Origin: Pelomonas sp. SE-A7
GTDB taxonomy: Bacteria > Pseudomonadota > Gammaproteobacteria > Burkholderiales > Burkholderiaceae_C
Direction of reading: 5' to 3'
Assembly: GCF_030345705.1 (NCBI RefSeq)
Contig: NZ_JAUASW010000001.1
Location: 744,001-808,000, forward strand
DNA: 64,000 bases
Part shown: piece by piece, positions 16,731-24,871 of the stretch
Numbering within the stretch: the first letter of the stretch is position 1
How the letters are laid out: every line of letters starts with the position of its first letter
Program-made: the position numbers and the translations under genes
The notes under the pieces: model-generated
Seen by the model: the letters and a program-made list of their open reading frames with translations, nothing else
The model's database searches: none
What the model was told of the DNA's origin: nothing

Positions 16731-16756
16731 GGCCGCGATTGTAGGCGGCGCGGCGC

Positions 16757-17899
16757 TCACCCCCGGGGGAGCCAGGCCTCTAGACGGCCCTGGGGCCGGC
16801 CACGCAGCCGCAGGTCGCGGCCGACCGGCATCTGGTCCAGCCAATCCAGCTCGATGGCCTGGCTCAGGCTGGCCAGCGGCCCGAAGCTGGCGACCTCACG
16901 GCCCAGGCCTATCAGCTTGGGTGCGAGGTAGAGCAGAAGCTCGTCGACCAGGCCTTCGCGGAAGAAGGAGCCGTTGAGCTTGTGGCCGGCCTCGACGTGC
17001 AATTCATTGATGCCGCGGGACGCCAGGTCCTGCAGCACCGCGGCCAGGTCGACCTTGCCTTGCGCGTTGGGTAGCAGGGCGATCTGCGCACCCTGGTCGC
17101 GCAGGGCTGCCGCGGCGGCTTCATCGGCCTGGGCGGCGTAGATCAGAACCTCGCCGGGCGGCGCCAGCAAGCGAGCACCAGGCGGCGTCTGCAGCCGCGA
17201 ATCGATCACCACCCGCAGCGGTTGCCTGGCGGTCTCGACCAGGCGCACGTCGAGCCGCGGATCGTCGTCCAGCAGGGTGCCGATGCCCGTCAGCACCGCG
17301 CCGGCGCGCTTGCGCCAGGCATGGCCGTCGCGGCGGGCCGGCTCGGCCGTGATCCACTGGCTCTGGCCGTCGGGCAGGGCGGTGCGGCCGTCCAGCGAGG
17401 CGGCGGCCTTGAGCCGCACATAGGGCCGGCCGCGGATCATCCGCGAGAAGAAGCCGATGTTGAGCTCCCGCGATTCGTCGCCCAGCGGCCCCAGCTCGGC
17501 CTGGAGGCCGGCGGCCCGCAGCCGGGCCAGGCCCTGGCCGCCGACTTGCGGATTCGGGTCCACGCAGGCCGCCACCACGCGGCCGATTCCGGCTTTGATC
17601 AGCGCATCGCAGCAGGGCGGCGTGCGGCCGTGGTGCGAACAGGGTTCCAGGGTCACATAGGCCGTGGCACCGGCGACTTGACGGCCACGCGCTGCGGCAT
17701 CGCGCAACGCCATCACCTCGGCATGGGCCTGGCCGGCGGCCTGGGTATGGCCTTCGCCGAGCAGCTGGCCTTGCGTGTCGACGATGACGCAGCCGACGCG
17801 CGGGTTCGGATCACTCAGGCCGATGGCCGATTCGGCCATCTGCAGCGCACGGCGCATGGCGCTGGCGGCGTCGGGAAAGGTGGGGCTGGCCTCGGGCAT
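16757..17899 (-). CDS. ribD: RibD: bifunctional deaminase/reductase of riboflavin synthesis
   Basis: This 380-residue enzyme has an N-terminal zinc deaminase domain ('HAEVMALRDA' and 'LEPCSHHGRTPPCCDALI') and a C-terminal reductase domain ('RGRPYVRLKAAASLDGRTAL', 'LTGIGTLLDDDPRLDVR'). It performs the second and third steps of the pyrimidine branch. It is first in the ribD-ribBX-ribH group. A gene for riboflavin synthase (ribE), often found between ribD and ribB, is not here. Only 34 nt separate it from the pilV stop, so there is no room for an FMN riboswitch. Confidence 0.95.
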   Translation of the reverse strand: MPEASPTFPDAASAMRRALQMAESAIGLSDPNPRVGCVIVDTQGQLLGEGHTQAAGQAHAEVMALRDAAARGRQVAGATAYVTLEPCSHHGRTPPCCDALIKAGIGRVVAACVDPNPQVGGQGLARLRAAGLQAELGPLGDESRELNIGFFSRMIRGRPYVRLKAAASLDGRTALPDGQSQWITAEPARRDGHAWRKRAGAVLTGIGTLLDDDPRLDVRLVETARQPLRVVIDSRLQTPPGARLLAPPGEVLIYAAQADEAAAAALRDQGAQIALLPNAQGKVDLAAVLQDLASRGINELHVEAGHKLNGSFFREGLVDELLLYLAPKLIGLGREVASFGPLASLSQAIELDWLDQMPVGRDLRLRGRPQGRLEAWLPRG

Positions 17900-17933
17900 G
17901 CCGGCAGTCTAGCCGCCGCTCGCCCAGCTCAGC

Positions 17934-19106
17934 TCACGGCTGGTGCTGCTCGGTCCGGGTGTTGGTGAAGTGGCCGACGCTGGTGTCCACGCCGTGGCCG
18001 GCCGGGCAGCTGTTGGTGGCCCGGATGAGCAGGAAGTTCTGCTGGGTCAACGCGCCCTTGACGTCGGCGTAGCTCGCAGGATGCTCGGCGTTGGAGATGC
18101 TGCCATTGCCGTCGTAGTCGGCTGAGTACCGGCAGACCTTGTACGCGCCCAGCGAGAAGCCGCTCAGATCCAGTCGGCCGCTCCAGAGACCCGTGGCCTT
18201 GGGATAGACCGCGCAGTAGTAGCCACCCGTCACAGCATCAGCCTGTCGGGCGAAACATTGGTAGCTGGGCGTGAGCGGATAGTCAGCCGGTGCGTCGACG
18301 GTCAGCGTCAGGCCAAACGACATGAAGGAGCTGTTGGGCAGGTCCGGGTTTGGCGGCGAGTCCATCGAATAGCGGACGTAGCCACTGAGCAGATAGGCCT
18401 TGGCGCTGCCACAGGCCGAAACATCGGCAACGGTCAGGTCACGCGTCTGCGTCGCCATTGCAATGCCCGTGCAGACGCCGGTGATCTCGCCGCTCAGATT
18501 GCTGAAGACCCAGGCCACCGTGCCGAAAGGATCCGGCTTGAAGACGCTGTGGCCTTCGCCGAGGTCCTTCGCTGTGCTGGGAATGTCGACGCTGCGGGAC
18601 TGCGGCCGTCGACTGGACACGCCTCCGGGCGGCGGCAGCTGCAGAGAACCGCTGAGTGCTGGGTCGACGCCGGCCACAAAGGTGGACAGGCGGACCTGCT
18701 GGCTTTCGCTGGCGCGGTCGGTCCAGTTCAAGGCTACATCCACGATGGCCATGGGAGGCGTGTCCACCCGGGTGACGCTGCGCATCAGCGCGTAGCTGGT
18801 GTTGCTGCTGGCCGCCCCTATGCTGGCGCTGGACGCCGTACTCAGCGAACTGAAGGCGACTGTGCTGGGCGGTGCGCTGGCGGCCAGGAGTGCTCCAATG
18901 GCGCGCACGGATTCCATGTGGCTCTGGGCCAGCTTGGTCGCCTCACCGCGTTGCTTGGCCACGTCGCCGCTGCGGCGCAGATTGCCCTGCAGGCCGACGA
19001 GCGCCAGCATGCCGAAGGACATGATCAGCAGGGCGACCATGGCCTCGATCAGGGTTACGCCAAGCGCTGACCGGCGGTAGGAAATGCGGGGTTGCGGCGT
19101 GTTCAT
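17934..19106 (-). CDS. pilV: PilV-like minor pilin with EF-hand-like loop
   Basis: This 390-residue prepilin has a type III signal of the class processed by PilD: a basic leader, then 'GVTLIEAMVALLIMSFGMLA' with Glu at +5. PilV proteins prime type IV pilus assembly with PilW and PilX. The C-terminal third contains 'DYDGNGSISNAE' (residues 330-341), which fits the 12-residue EF-hand calcium loop, and several cysteines. It is the last gene of the minor-pilin operon, 2 nt after the pilX stop. It is about twice as long as typical gammaproteobacterial PilV. The pilin class is clear; calcium binding is inferred from the loop alone. Confidence 0.85.
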   Translation of the reverse strand: MNTPQPRISYRRSALGVTLIEAMVALLIMSFGMLALVGLQGNLRRSGDVAKQRGEATKLAQSHMESVRAIGALLAASAPPSTVAFSSLSTASSASIGAASSNTSYALMRSVTRVDTPPMAIVDVALNWTDRASESQQVRLSTFVAGVDPALSGSLQLPPPGGVSSRRPQSRSVDIPSTAKDLGEGHSVFKPDPFGTVAWVFSNLSGEITGVCTGIAMATQTRDLTVADVSACGSAKAYLLSGYVRYSMDSPPNPDLPNSSFMSFGLTLTVDAPADYPLTPSYQCFARQADAVTGGYYCAVYPKATGLWSGRLDLSGFSLGAYKVCRYSADYDGNGSISNAEHPASYADVKGALTQQNFLLIRATNSCPAGHGVDTSVGHFTNTRTEQHQP

Positions 19107-19108
19107 GA

Positions 19109-20392
19109 TCACCGATCCCACCAGCTGCCGGCCACACGGACGAGGCTGCCGCGCTGGTTGTTGAGGATCTGCATGGCATTGGCGTCGTACGCCATGTTGG
19201 CAGAGCCGCTGATGGTCACGTTGCCTTCGACGGCAACACTGCCACTGACAAAGGCCGGCAGACCGCTGTCGTTGCTCCAGCTCAGGTTGCCCCGGACGTA
19301 GAGAAGACCGTAGACCCGCAGCGGACCGGTGATGGTCAGGTCGCCGTTGACCACGATGATGACCGGGTTGCTGGCGGATCCCAGCGACAGATTGGTGGCC
19401 AGCGTCGCCGGACGGTCCAGCCAGAACATCTGTGCACCTGCCGTGATCATGGTGGACAGCTGGCCCGCGCAGTCGCCCGACGCGCAATTGGCCACGGCAA
19501 CGGTCCGCATCTTGGGCTGATCGCGATAGTGGTCGCTGTTCATCCCGAAGAAGGACGCAAAGAAGACTTCGGCGGCCGTTCCGCGCAGCGTGGCGTCGTC
19601 CGTGATCATGCTGTCTGCAGCCAGACTGCCGGGCACGCCCTCGGCCTGGGCCAGGTCGCCGGCCAGCAGCGGGTAGCCGGTCTGAACCAGCTGGCCCGAA
19701 CCGCCGGCGGCGGCGTTGATCAGGCCCAGTGCGGCGGGCGAGCCAGCGAAGACCTGGCCGCGTGCCACCAGCGGGCTCACCGGCGGCATCTTCAAGGCGC
19801 TGACCAAGGCCACGTCCATGCTCATGTCGGAGCGGCCCAGCGCATTGGCGGCGGCGGTGTAGAGATTGGCGCAGGAATCGGTGACGCCTGTACATCCGGT
19901 CACCTGGACATGGGCCGTTCCGGGGCGACTGCCAGGTCCGAACATGACGCTGAACATCGGCTGCAGCCCGCTGTTGGTGGCCTGGGTCGGCATGCTCAGC
20001 GTACCGTCTGCCGGGCATTGGCAGGCCCAGCTGTTGACACCGCTGTAGGCGCAAGCCGCCACCGGTTGTTGCGGCAGCACATTGCTGATCGCGCGGGTGC
20101 TCTGGTTGATGCTTAGGTAGCGGCTTCGGAAGTCCGTGCCGGATGCGGCATTGGCGCAATTGCTGCCGACGCTGTCGGCGTTGAGCATGGCCAGCGTCCA
20201 TTCGGCACCGGCCTCCGAAGCCTCGAATGCCACGCCCGCCCGGTAGTAGTTGCCGGCGATGCGTTGCTCATAGACCATGTTGCGGCTCGCGAACGCGGCC
20301 AGCATGGCGACGATGAGGAACAGCATCATCACCACGGCCAGAGTGGCCGCACCGGACTGGCGACGCATGAAGGGGGCTTGCGGCGTCTTCAT
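19109..20392 (-). CDS. pilX: PilX-like minor pilin with long C-terminal domain
   Basis: This 427-residue protein opens with the PilX N-terminal pattern: a basic leader, 'SGAATLAVVMMLFLIVAMLA', then 'NYYRAGVAFEASEAGAEW'. After about residue 330 comes a strand-rich region that looks like a beta-solenoid ('NPVIIVVNGDLTITGPLRVY', 'GSVAVEGNVTISGS'). Classical PilX is roughly half this length. Its ATG overlaps the pilW stop by 4 nt. It is presumed to be processed by PilD and to sit at the pilus tip complex with PilV and PilW. Confidence 0.82.
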   Translation of the reverse strand: MKTPQAPFMRRQSGAATLAVVMMLFLIVAMLAAFASRNMVYEQRIAGNYYRAGVAFEASEAGAEWTLAMLNADSVGSNCANAASGTDFRSRYLSINQSTRAISNVLPQQPVAACAYSGVNSWACQCPADGTLSMPTQATNSGLQPMFSVMFGPGSRPGTAHVQVTGCTGVTDSCANLYTAAANALGRSDMSMDVALVSALKMPPVSPLVARGQVFAGSPAALGLINAAAGGSGQLVQTGYPLLAGDLAQAEGVPGSLAADSMITDDATLRGTAAEVFFASFFGMNSDHYRDQPKMRTVAVANCASGDCAGQLSTMITAGAQMFWLDRPATLATNLSLGSASNPVIIVVNGDLTITGPLRVYGLLYVRGNLSWSNDSGLPAFVSGSVAVEGNVTISGSANMAYDANAMQILNNQRGSLVRVAGSWWDR

Positions 20393-21099
20393 GAGCAGTT
20401 CCCGACGATGCTGTCATTGCGCAGCCTGGAGCCGACCTCCACACTGCGCGTCACGGCCTGGTCGTGCACGGCCTGGCCACTGATGGTGACCAGGACATGG
20501 CGGACCAACTGGACCGGCGGGCAGTTGGCATTGCCCGCCGAGCAGGGCGTCGTGCAGAAGTCGCTCAGCGGCACGGTCTGAACATTCAGCTTGACCGTGA
20601 ACTCGGTGATGCGCACGCTGTTCGGATCGGTCAGCGGCTGGTCCGAGGTGTCGGTAGACAACTGGTAATACAGCGTGCCGTTGACGAGACGGAAGCGGTG
20701 GGTCTCATCGGCGGTGGTGATGTTGTCTTCCTGAGCCGGCCGTTCGGCCTTGCTGGCACTGATGGTCAGCACATTGCTCGATGCGGCCGAGGCCGGCGTC
20801 ATGGACGCATAGGGGTTGGTGGTCGTCGGCGCAGCGGAGCCGGGCGCCCAGACGCTGTCGGTGGCCGTTGCCCAATACCCGGCCCGCCGGACTTCGCGCA
20901 GGACCAGGTCGGCCGTGGCCCGCAAGTCCTGCTGCACCTGTGTTTCCAGCACCAGTCGCTTGTGGTCGGTGATCTGGTTGGTCACCATCAGCGTGGCGCC
21001 GGCCACGACGATCAGCCCCACGGTGATGCCCACCATGGTCTCCACCAGGCCCAGGCCGCGCTGACGCTGCCGGGCCATTGTCGGCGTCAGCTTGGGCAT
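20389..21099 (-). CDS. pilW: PilW-like minor pilin
   Basis: This 236-residue prepilin has leader 'RQRQRGLGLVETMVGITVGL', the usual PilW processing site with Glu at +5, then a helix and 'LRATADLVLREVRRAGYW', a segment characteristic of PilW. Two cysteine-rich turns follow ('DFCTTPCSAGNANCPP'). The start at 21099 lies 13 nt inside the upstream fimT gene, and the stop overlaps pilX by 4 nt. It belongs to the minor-pilin priming complex for type IV pili. Confidence 0.87.
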   Translation of the reverse strand: MPKLTPTMARQRQRGLGLVETMVGITVGLIVVAGATLMVTNQITDHKRLVLETQVQQDLRATADLVLREVRRAGYWATATDSVWAPGSAAPTTTNPYASMTPASAASSNVLTISASKAERPAQEDNITTADETHRFRLVNGTLYYQLSTDTSDQPLTDPNSVRITEFTVKLNVQTVPLSDFCTTPCSAGNANCPPVQLVRHVLVTISGQAVHDQAVTRSVEVGSRLRNDSIVGNCS

Positions 21100-21650
21100 C
21101 GAATGACTCCCGGAATCGAACCATCGGGGCTGCAACTGGCGACCCGGCCCATCAGGCCCAGATCCAGTCGCAGCGCGCCGACGCGATGGTTGGTCACGGT
21201 GATCGACACATCGGCCGGCGTGACCGTCATCTGTGGCGAATTGAATTGAGCTGCCACCACGTTGGCACTGATCGAGGTCCCCGTGGAGTTCGGAATGACG
21301 ACCGTCTTGAATTCGACGTTGTTGCTGCCGCGGGCCGAGCAGGCGTTGCCCACGCCCAGCGCGCAATTGCAATTGCCACCGCGATTGCCCTTGATGAACA
21401 ATGTGTAGCAACTGCCCGTACTGCCGGAGCCGAACGAGATCAACATGGGCATGGGCCGTGCACCGGCCTCGGACCGCGCATAAGCCAGGTTGGTGGTCAG
21501 CTCGGCCGCCACCATCTGCACGCGGCGGCGGGCGATCATGTCGGCAATCGAGGGTGCGGCGACCGCCATCAGGATGCCGAGCACTGCCAGAACGACCAGC
21601 ATCTCGACCAAGGTAATGCCGCGTGGCTGAGGGTGTTTGCTCATGGTCAT
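21087..21650 (-). CDS. fimT: FimT/GspH-family pseudopilin
   Basis: This 187-residue prepilin has leader 'RGITLVEMLVVLAVLGILMA' (Glu at +5) and a GspH/FimT domain with 'ELTTNLAYARSEA', the hallmark helix end of this family. A cysteine cluster ('CNCALGVGNAC') lies in the middle. ATG 21650 overlaps the pilE stop by 4 nt; a second ATG two codons later is an alternative. FimT proteins bind DNA and aid uptake in some species; that role is possible here but unproven. Confidence 0.86.
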   Translation of the reverse strand: MTMSKHPQPRGITLVEMLVVLAVLGILMAVAAPSIADMIARRRVQMVAAELTTNLAYARSEAGARPMPMLISFGSGSTGSCYTLFIKGNRGGNCNCALGVGNACSARGSNNVEFKTVVIPNSTGTSISANVVAAQFNSPQMTVTPADVSITVTNHRVGALRLDLGLMGRVASCSPDGSIPGVIRCPS

Positions 21651-22126
21651 TGCGGCCAGCATTTGCCGTTGGTGACGGCGGCTTCCGCCGTGGCTCCGGC
21701 GGTGTAGATCGCCTGGCCGCCCTGCATCTGCAGCTTCATGCACAGGCATTCGGTGTCGCCGGCCTGCGGGCTGCTGCTGCGCGCGGTGGCGGTCAGCGTG
21801 TAACCGGTACTGCTGCTGGCGATGATGGCAATCGTGTAGTGCCCCTGCGGCGAAACACTGCTGCTGATGCCCAAGCGCTCCAGGTTGTCTGCGTAGTTGG
21901 GCTGATTGGCCCGGTAGCGTTCCTGGGCCTGCTGAAGGGTGCTCAATGCGCTGGCCGCATCGGCCCGGCGGCTGCGCTTCATGTACTGGTTGTAGGCCGG
22001 CAGTGCCGCCGCCGCCAAGACACCCACAATGACCACGGCGATCAGCAACTCCATCAGGGTGAACCCTGGCTGGGCCGAACGACGGCCGGCCGGCAAGCTT
22101 GGGCGAGGGAGCTTTTTCGCAAACAT
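21647..22126 (-). CDS. pilE: PilE-like type IV pilin
   Basis: This 159-residue pilin has leader 'QPGFTLMELLIAVVIVGVLA', the canonical PilD cleavage site (Gly-Phe, Glu at +5). Next come 'ALPAYNQYMKRSRRADAASA' and the PilE domain 'LQQAQERYRANQPNYADNLE', ending with a cysteine pair that probably forms the D-region disulphide ('CLCMKLQ' and 'GKCWPQ'). The start is taken at ATG 22126; a TTG two codons upstream is possible. It precedes fimT, pilW, pilX and pilV rather than following a pilY1 as in many genomes. It is likely a minor pilin, since the major pilin is usually encoded separately. Confidence 0.87.
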   Translation of the reverse strand: MFAKKLPRPSLPAGRRSAQPGFTLMELLIAVVIVGVLAAAALPAYNQYMKRSRRADAASALSTLQQAQERYRANQPNYADNLERLGISSSVSPQGHYTIAIIASSSTGYTLTATARSSSPQAGDTECLCMKLQMQGGQAIYTAGATAEAAVTNGKCWPQ

Positions 22127-22207
22127 GCGCAATTATTCGCAGTTCAACCGCCGCGCTAACCGGTGAAATACCGGCTGTCTGGCCAGTTCCACCGCTTGTC
22201 AGCACCG

Positions 22208-22224
22208 CCCCCCGGACCGGGGGG
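22208..22224 (-). other. Perfect GC hairpin between two pilin genes
   Basis: CCCCCCGG and CCGGGGGG flank a single A, giving six to eight pairs, in the gap of about 150 bp between the first FimT-like gene and pilE. No T-tract follows on either strand. It may be an attenuator or a processing or stability element inside the pilin operon. Confidence 0.35.
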
Positions 22225-22277
22225 AAGGATTTGGCCGGGTGTCGACTGCGCCGACGCTCCGGCGTCGGCCACAGGGT

Positions 22278-22820
22278 TCAGGTGCAGATGCTGAGGTGGC
22301 GGTAGCTGCCACCTGGCGAGCAACTGCGGACCCTGCCCGCGATGCTGACCACATGGCGAATCCCCAATCGGCCGTTGCTGGAGGTGATGTCGATGCTGCC
22401 GGTCCGGCTGACCGTGCCGCGGTAGCCTGAAAAGGTCATGCTTGACACGTTGGAGCGGACCACGGCGGCTTGCTGGGCTGGTATCCATTGGAGCTTCATC
22501 AGCCGCCCCTCGCGGACGCAGACCGCCCGGCCTTCGTCGCTGCAACTGCAATCGGCCGTGGGTCCGGTGAATATCAGGTAGCAGCTGCCGTTGGGATGAT
22601 TGCTGAAACGCATCTGCACCGAGGTATCCAGCCGGAAAGCCTCGCTTCGCGCCTGCATAAGGTCCGTCATGACCTGGGCTGCCACGGCTCGGAGGCGTTC
22701 ACGTTGACGCATTTCCTGCAGGCTGGGCAGGGCCCATCGCAACAGCAGGCAGGTGACGACGCAACTGATCAGGCATTCGGCCAGGCTCAGGCCGCGCAGG
22801 CTGTGTCTTGGGCTTGCCAT
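22278..22820 (-). CDS. Second FimT/GspH-like pseudopilin
   Basis: This 180-residue prepilin-like protein has 'LRGLSLAECLISCVVTCLLL' as its processing and membrane segment (Glu at +5, but with unusual cysteines in the helix), then 'VAAQVMTDLMQARSEAFRLD', the FimT/GspH signature. Its C-terminus resembles that of the fimT gene at 21087 ('GRVRSCSPGGS' against 'GRVASCSPDGS'), so the two look like diverged duplicates. ATG 22820 has AGGGAGG just upstream and is preferred over ATG 22835. It is the first gene of the pilin operon. Confidence 0.8.
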   Translation of the reverse strand: MASPRHSLRGLSLAECLISCVVTCLLLRWALPSLQEMRQRERLRAVAAQVMTDLMQARSEAFRLDTSVQMRFSNHPNGSCYLIFTGPTADCSCSDEGRAVCVREGRLMKLQWIPAQQAAVVRSNVSSMTFSGYRGTVSRTGSIDITSSNGRLGIRHVVSIAGRVRSCSPGGSYRHLSICT

Positions 22821-22881
22821 CCCGTCCTCCCTCATCTGTTCTTGCTCTCGCGAACAAGATTCTGGGAATTCGGGCGCAAGC

Positions 22882-22927
22882 CTTCCTCCTAGCCAGGAGG
22901 GAAGCCTTCACCCCACCGTGGTGGGGT
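22882..22927 (-). terminator. Tandem hairpins after nrdR
   Basis: Directly after the nrdR stop is ACCCCACC-GT-GGTGGGGT (22910-22927), then a second inverted repeat, CTTCCTCCT against AGGAGGGAAG (22882-22904). They separate glyA-nrdR from the pilin operon. No T-run follows, so termination strength is uncertain. Confidence 0.5.
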
Positions 22928-22930
22928 TGA

Positions 22931-23374
22931 TCAAATGTCGCGGATCAGCTGGCGGAATTCGTCCACGTCCTCGAAGCTGCGGTAGACCGAGGCGAAGCGG
23001 ACGTAGGCGACCTTGTCTATGCGCTTGAGTTCGCGCATCACCAGTTCGCCCAGCTTGGTCGAGGGCAGCTCGCGAGCCCCGCTGGCCAGCAGCTTCTCTT
23101 CAATGCGCGCCAGGGCGGCGTCGATCTGCTCGATGCTGACCGGCCGCTTGCGCAGCGCCAGTTGCATGGAGGCGCGCAGCTTGCTGGGGTCGAAGTCGGC
23201 GCGAGTGCCGTCCTTCTTCACCACCGAGGGCAGGGCGATCTCGGCCCGCTCGTAGGTGGTGAAGCGCTTGTCGCAGCCCAGGCAGCGACGTCGCCGGCGG
23301 ACGACGTCGCCTTCGTCGGATTCCCGGGTCTCGGCGACCTGGGTTTCGCTATGGCTGCAGAACGGACAGCGCAT
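22931..23374 (-). CDS. nrdR: NrdR, ATP-cone transcriptional repressor of ribonucleotide reductase genes
   Basis: This 147-residue regulator has an N-terminal zinc ribbon ('MRCPFCSHSETQV' paired with 'RRCLGCDKRFTTYER') and an ATP-cone that senses ATP/dATP ('PSVVKKDGTRADFDPSKLRA'). It represses nrd operons when dATP is high. It lies 12 nt after glyA on the same strand, a conserved pairing that ties one-carbon supply to DNA precursor synthesis. Confidence 0.96.
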   Translation of the reverse strand: MRCPFCSHSETQVAETRESDEGDVVRRRRRCLGCDKRFTTYERAEIALPSVVKKDGTRADFDPSKLRASMQLALRKRPVSIEQIDAALARIEEKLLASGARELPSTKLGELVMRELKRIDKVAYVRFASVYRSFEDVDEFRQLIRDI

Positions 23375-23386
23375 GCCGACGCTTGA

Positions 23387-24637
23387 TCAGCGATAGACCG
23401 GGAAGTCGCGCGTCAGCGCGGCGACCTTGGCCCGCACCGTCTCGATCACGGCCGGGTCGTTGGGCTTGTCCAGCACGTCGGCGATCAGGTGGGCGGTAGC
23501 GCGCACCTGCTCTTCCTTGAAGCCGCGCGTGGTCATGGCCGGCGTGCCCAGGCGGATGCCGCTGGTGACCATGGGCTTCTGCGGGTCGTTCGGGATGCCG
23601 TTCTTGTTGCAGGTCATGTGGGCCTGGCCCAGCAGCGCCTCGGCTTCCTTACCGGTCAGGCCCTTGGGACGCAGGTCCACCAGCATCACATGGCTCTGCG
23701 TGCCGCCCGAGACGATGCGCAGGCCGCGCTCGATCAGGGTCTCGGCCAGCACCTTGGCGTTCTTGACCACCTGCTCCTGGTAGGTCTTGAACTCGGGGCT
23801 CAGGGCCTCCTTGAAGGCCACGGCCTTGCCGGCGATGACGTGCATCAGCGGGCCACCCTGCAGGCCGGGGAAGATGGCCGAGTTGATCTTCTTGGCGATC
23901 TCTTCGCTGTTGGTCAGGATGATGCCGCCGCGCGGGCCGCGCAGGCTCTTGTGGGTGGTCGAGGTGACCACGTCGGCATGCGGCATCGGATTGGGATAGA
24001 CGCCGGCAGCGATCAGGCCGGCGTAGTGGGCCATGTCGACCATCAGGTAGGCGCCGATCTCCTTGGCGATCCTGCCGAAGCGTTCGAAGTCGATGTGCAG
24101 CGAGTAGGCCGAGGCGCCGGCAATGATCAGCTTGGGCTTCTGCTCGCGCGCCAGCTTCTCCATCGCGTCGTAGTCGATCTCTTCCTTGTCGTTCAGGCCG
24201 TAGCTGATGACCTTGAACCACTTGCCGCTCATGTTCAGGGCCATGCCATGGGTCAGGTGGCCGCCTTCGGCCAGGCTCATGCCCATGATGGTGTCACCGG
24301 GCTGCAGCAGGGCGAAGAACACGCCCTGGTTGGCCTGCGAGCCGGAGTTGGCCTGCACGTTGGCGAAGTTGGCGCCGTAGAGCTGCTTCAGGCGGTCGAT
24401 GGCGAGCTGCTCCACCACATCGACGTTTTCGCAGCCACCGTAGTAGCGCTTGCCGGGGTAACCCTCGGCGTACTTGTTGGTCAGCTGGCTGCCTTGAGCC
24501 TGCATCACGGCCGGCGAGGTGTAGTTCTCGGAGGCGATCAGCTCGATGTGGTCTTCCTGGCGCTGGTTCTCCGCTTGGACGGCGGCCCAGACTTCGGGAT
24601 CGACATTGGCAAGGGTGGATTGGCTGCGATCGAACAT
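23387..24637 (-). CDS. glyA: Serine hydroxymethyltransferase (GlyA)
   Basis: This 416-residue PLP enzyme interconverts serine and glycine and loads tetrahydrofolate with a one-carbon unit. The PLP lysine is in 'VVTSTTHKSLRGPRGG'. 'HIELIASENYTSPAVM', 'GYPGKRYYGGCENVDVVE' and 'VDMAHYAGLIAAGVYP' are family marks. The ATG at 24637 gives the usual N-terminus. The 193 bp upstream (24638-24830) hold no gene, and I see no riboswitch there. Confidence 0.97.
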   Translation of the reverse strand: MFDRSQSTLANVDPEVWAAVQAENQRQEDHIELIASENYTSPAVMQAQGSQLTNKYAEGYPGKRYYGGCENVDVVEQLAIDRLKQLYGANFANVQANSGSQANQGVFFALLQPGDTIMGMSLAEGGHLTHGMALNMSGKWFKVISYGLNDKEEIDYDAMEKLAREQKPKLIIAGASAYSLHIDFERFGRIAKEIGAYLMVDMAHYAGLIAAGVYPNPMPHADVVTSTTHKSLRGPRGGIILTNSEEIAKKINSAIFPGLQGGPLMHVIAGKAVAFKEALSPEFKTYQEQVVKNAKVLAETLIERGLRIVSGGTQSHVMLVDLRPKGLTGKEAEALLGQAHMTCNKNGIPNDPQKPMVTSGIRLGTPAMTTRGFKEEQVRATAHLIADVLDKPNDPAVIETVRAKVAALTRDFPVYR

Positions 24638-24830
24638 AGTGGCTGCTGGATGTTTGATAGGGTGGCGCCGCACACGGCTCCGCTAGCGCGGAATCGCGGG
24701 GCTGCCCAGGCGAACGGCTGGTGACGGACGGGCTATAAGACCAGCCCCGGCCGCTCGCGCTCCACGGTGTCATCCACCTCAGATCGAAGGCTCGACCCTG
24801 ATCGCCAGTCGCGCGAAGGCCGCAGTGTAA

Positions 24831-24851
24831 CGTCTGCCATCCCGGCAGACG
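24831..24851 (-). terminator. Terminator-like hairpin after the lytic transglycosylase gene
   Basis: CGTCTGCC-ATCCC-GGCAGACG is a perfect 8-bp stem with a 5-nt loop, 20 nt after the stop codon of the transglycosylase gene, with TTA following on the minus strand. It separates that gene from glyA. Confidence 0.6.
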
Positions 24852-24871
24852 CCCAACTTGGCGAGCGCGTC

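Noticed and set aside
17900..17933. FMN riboswitch upstream of ribD
   Set aside because: The gap to the preceding gene is only 34 nt and lacks the FMN-element core sequences.
24638..24830. Possible glycine or tetrahydrofolate riboswitch upstream of glyA
   Set aside because: I could not draw the conserved cores of these riboswitches in the leader; only weak stems are visible.
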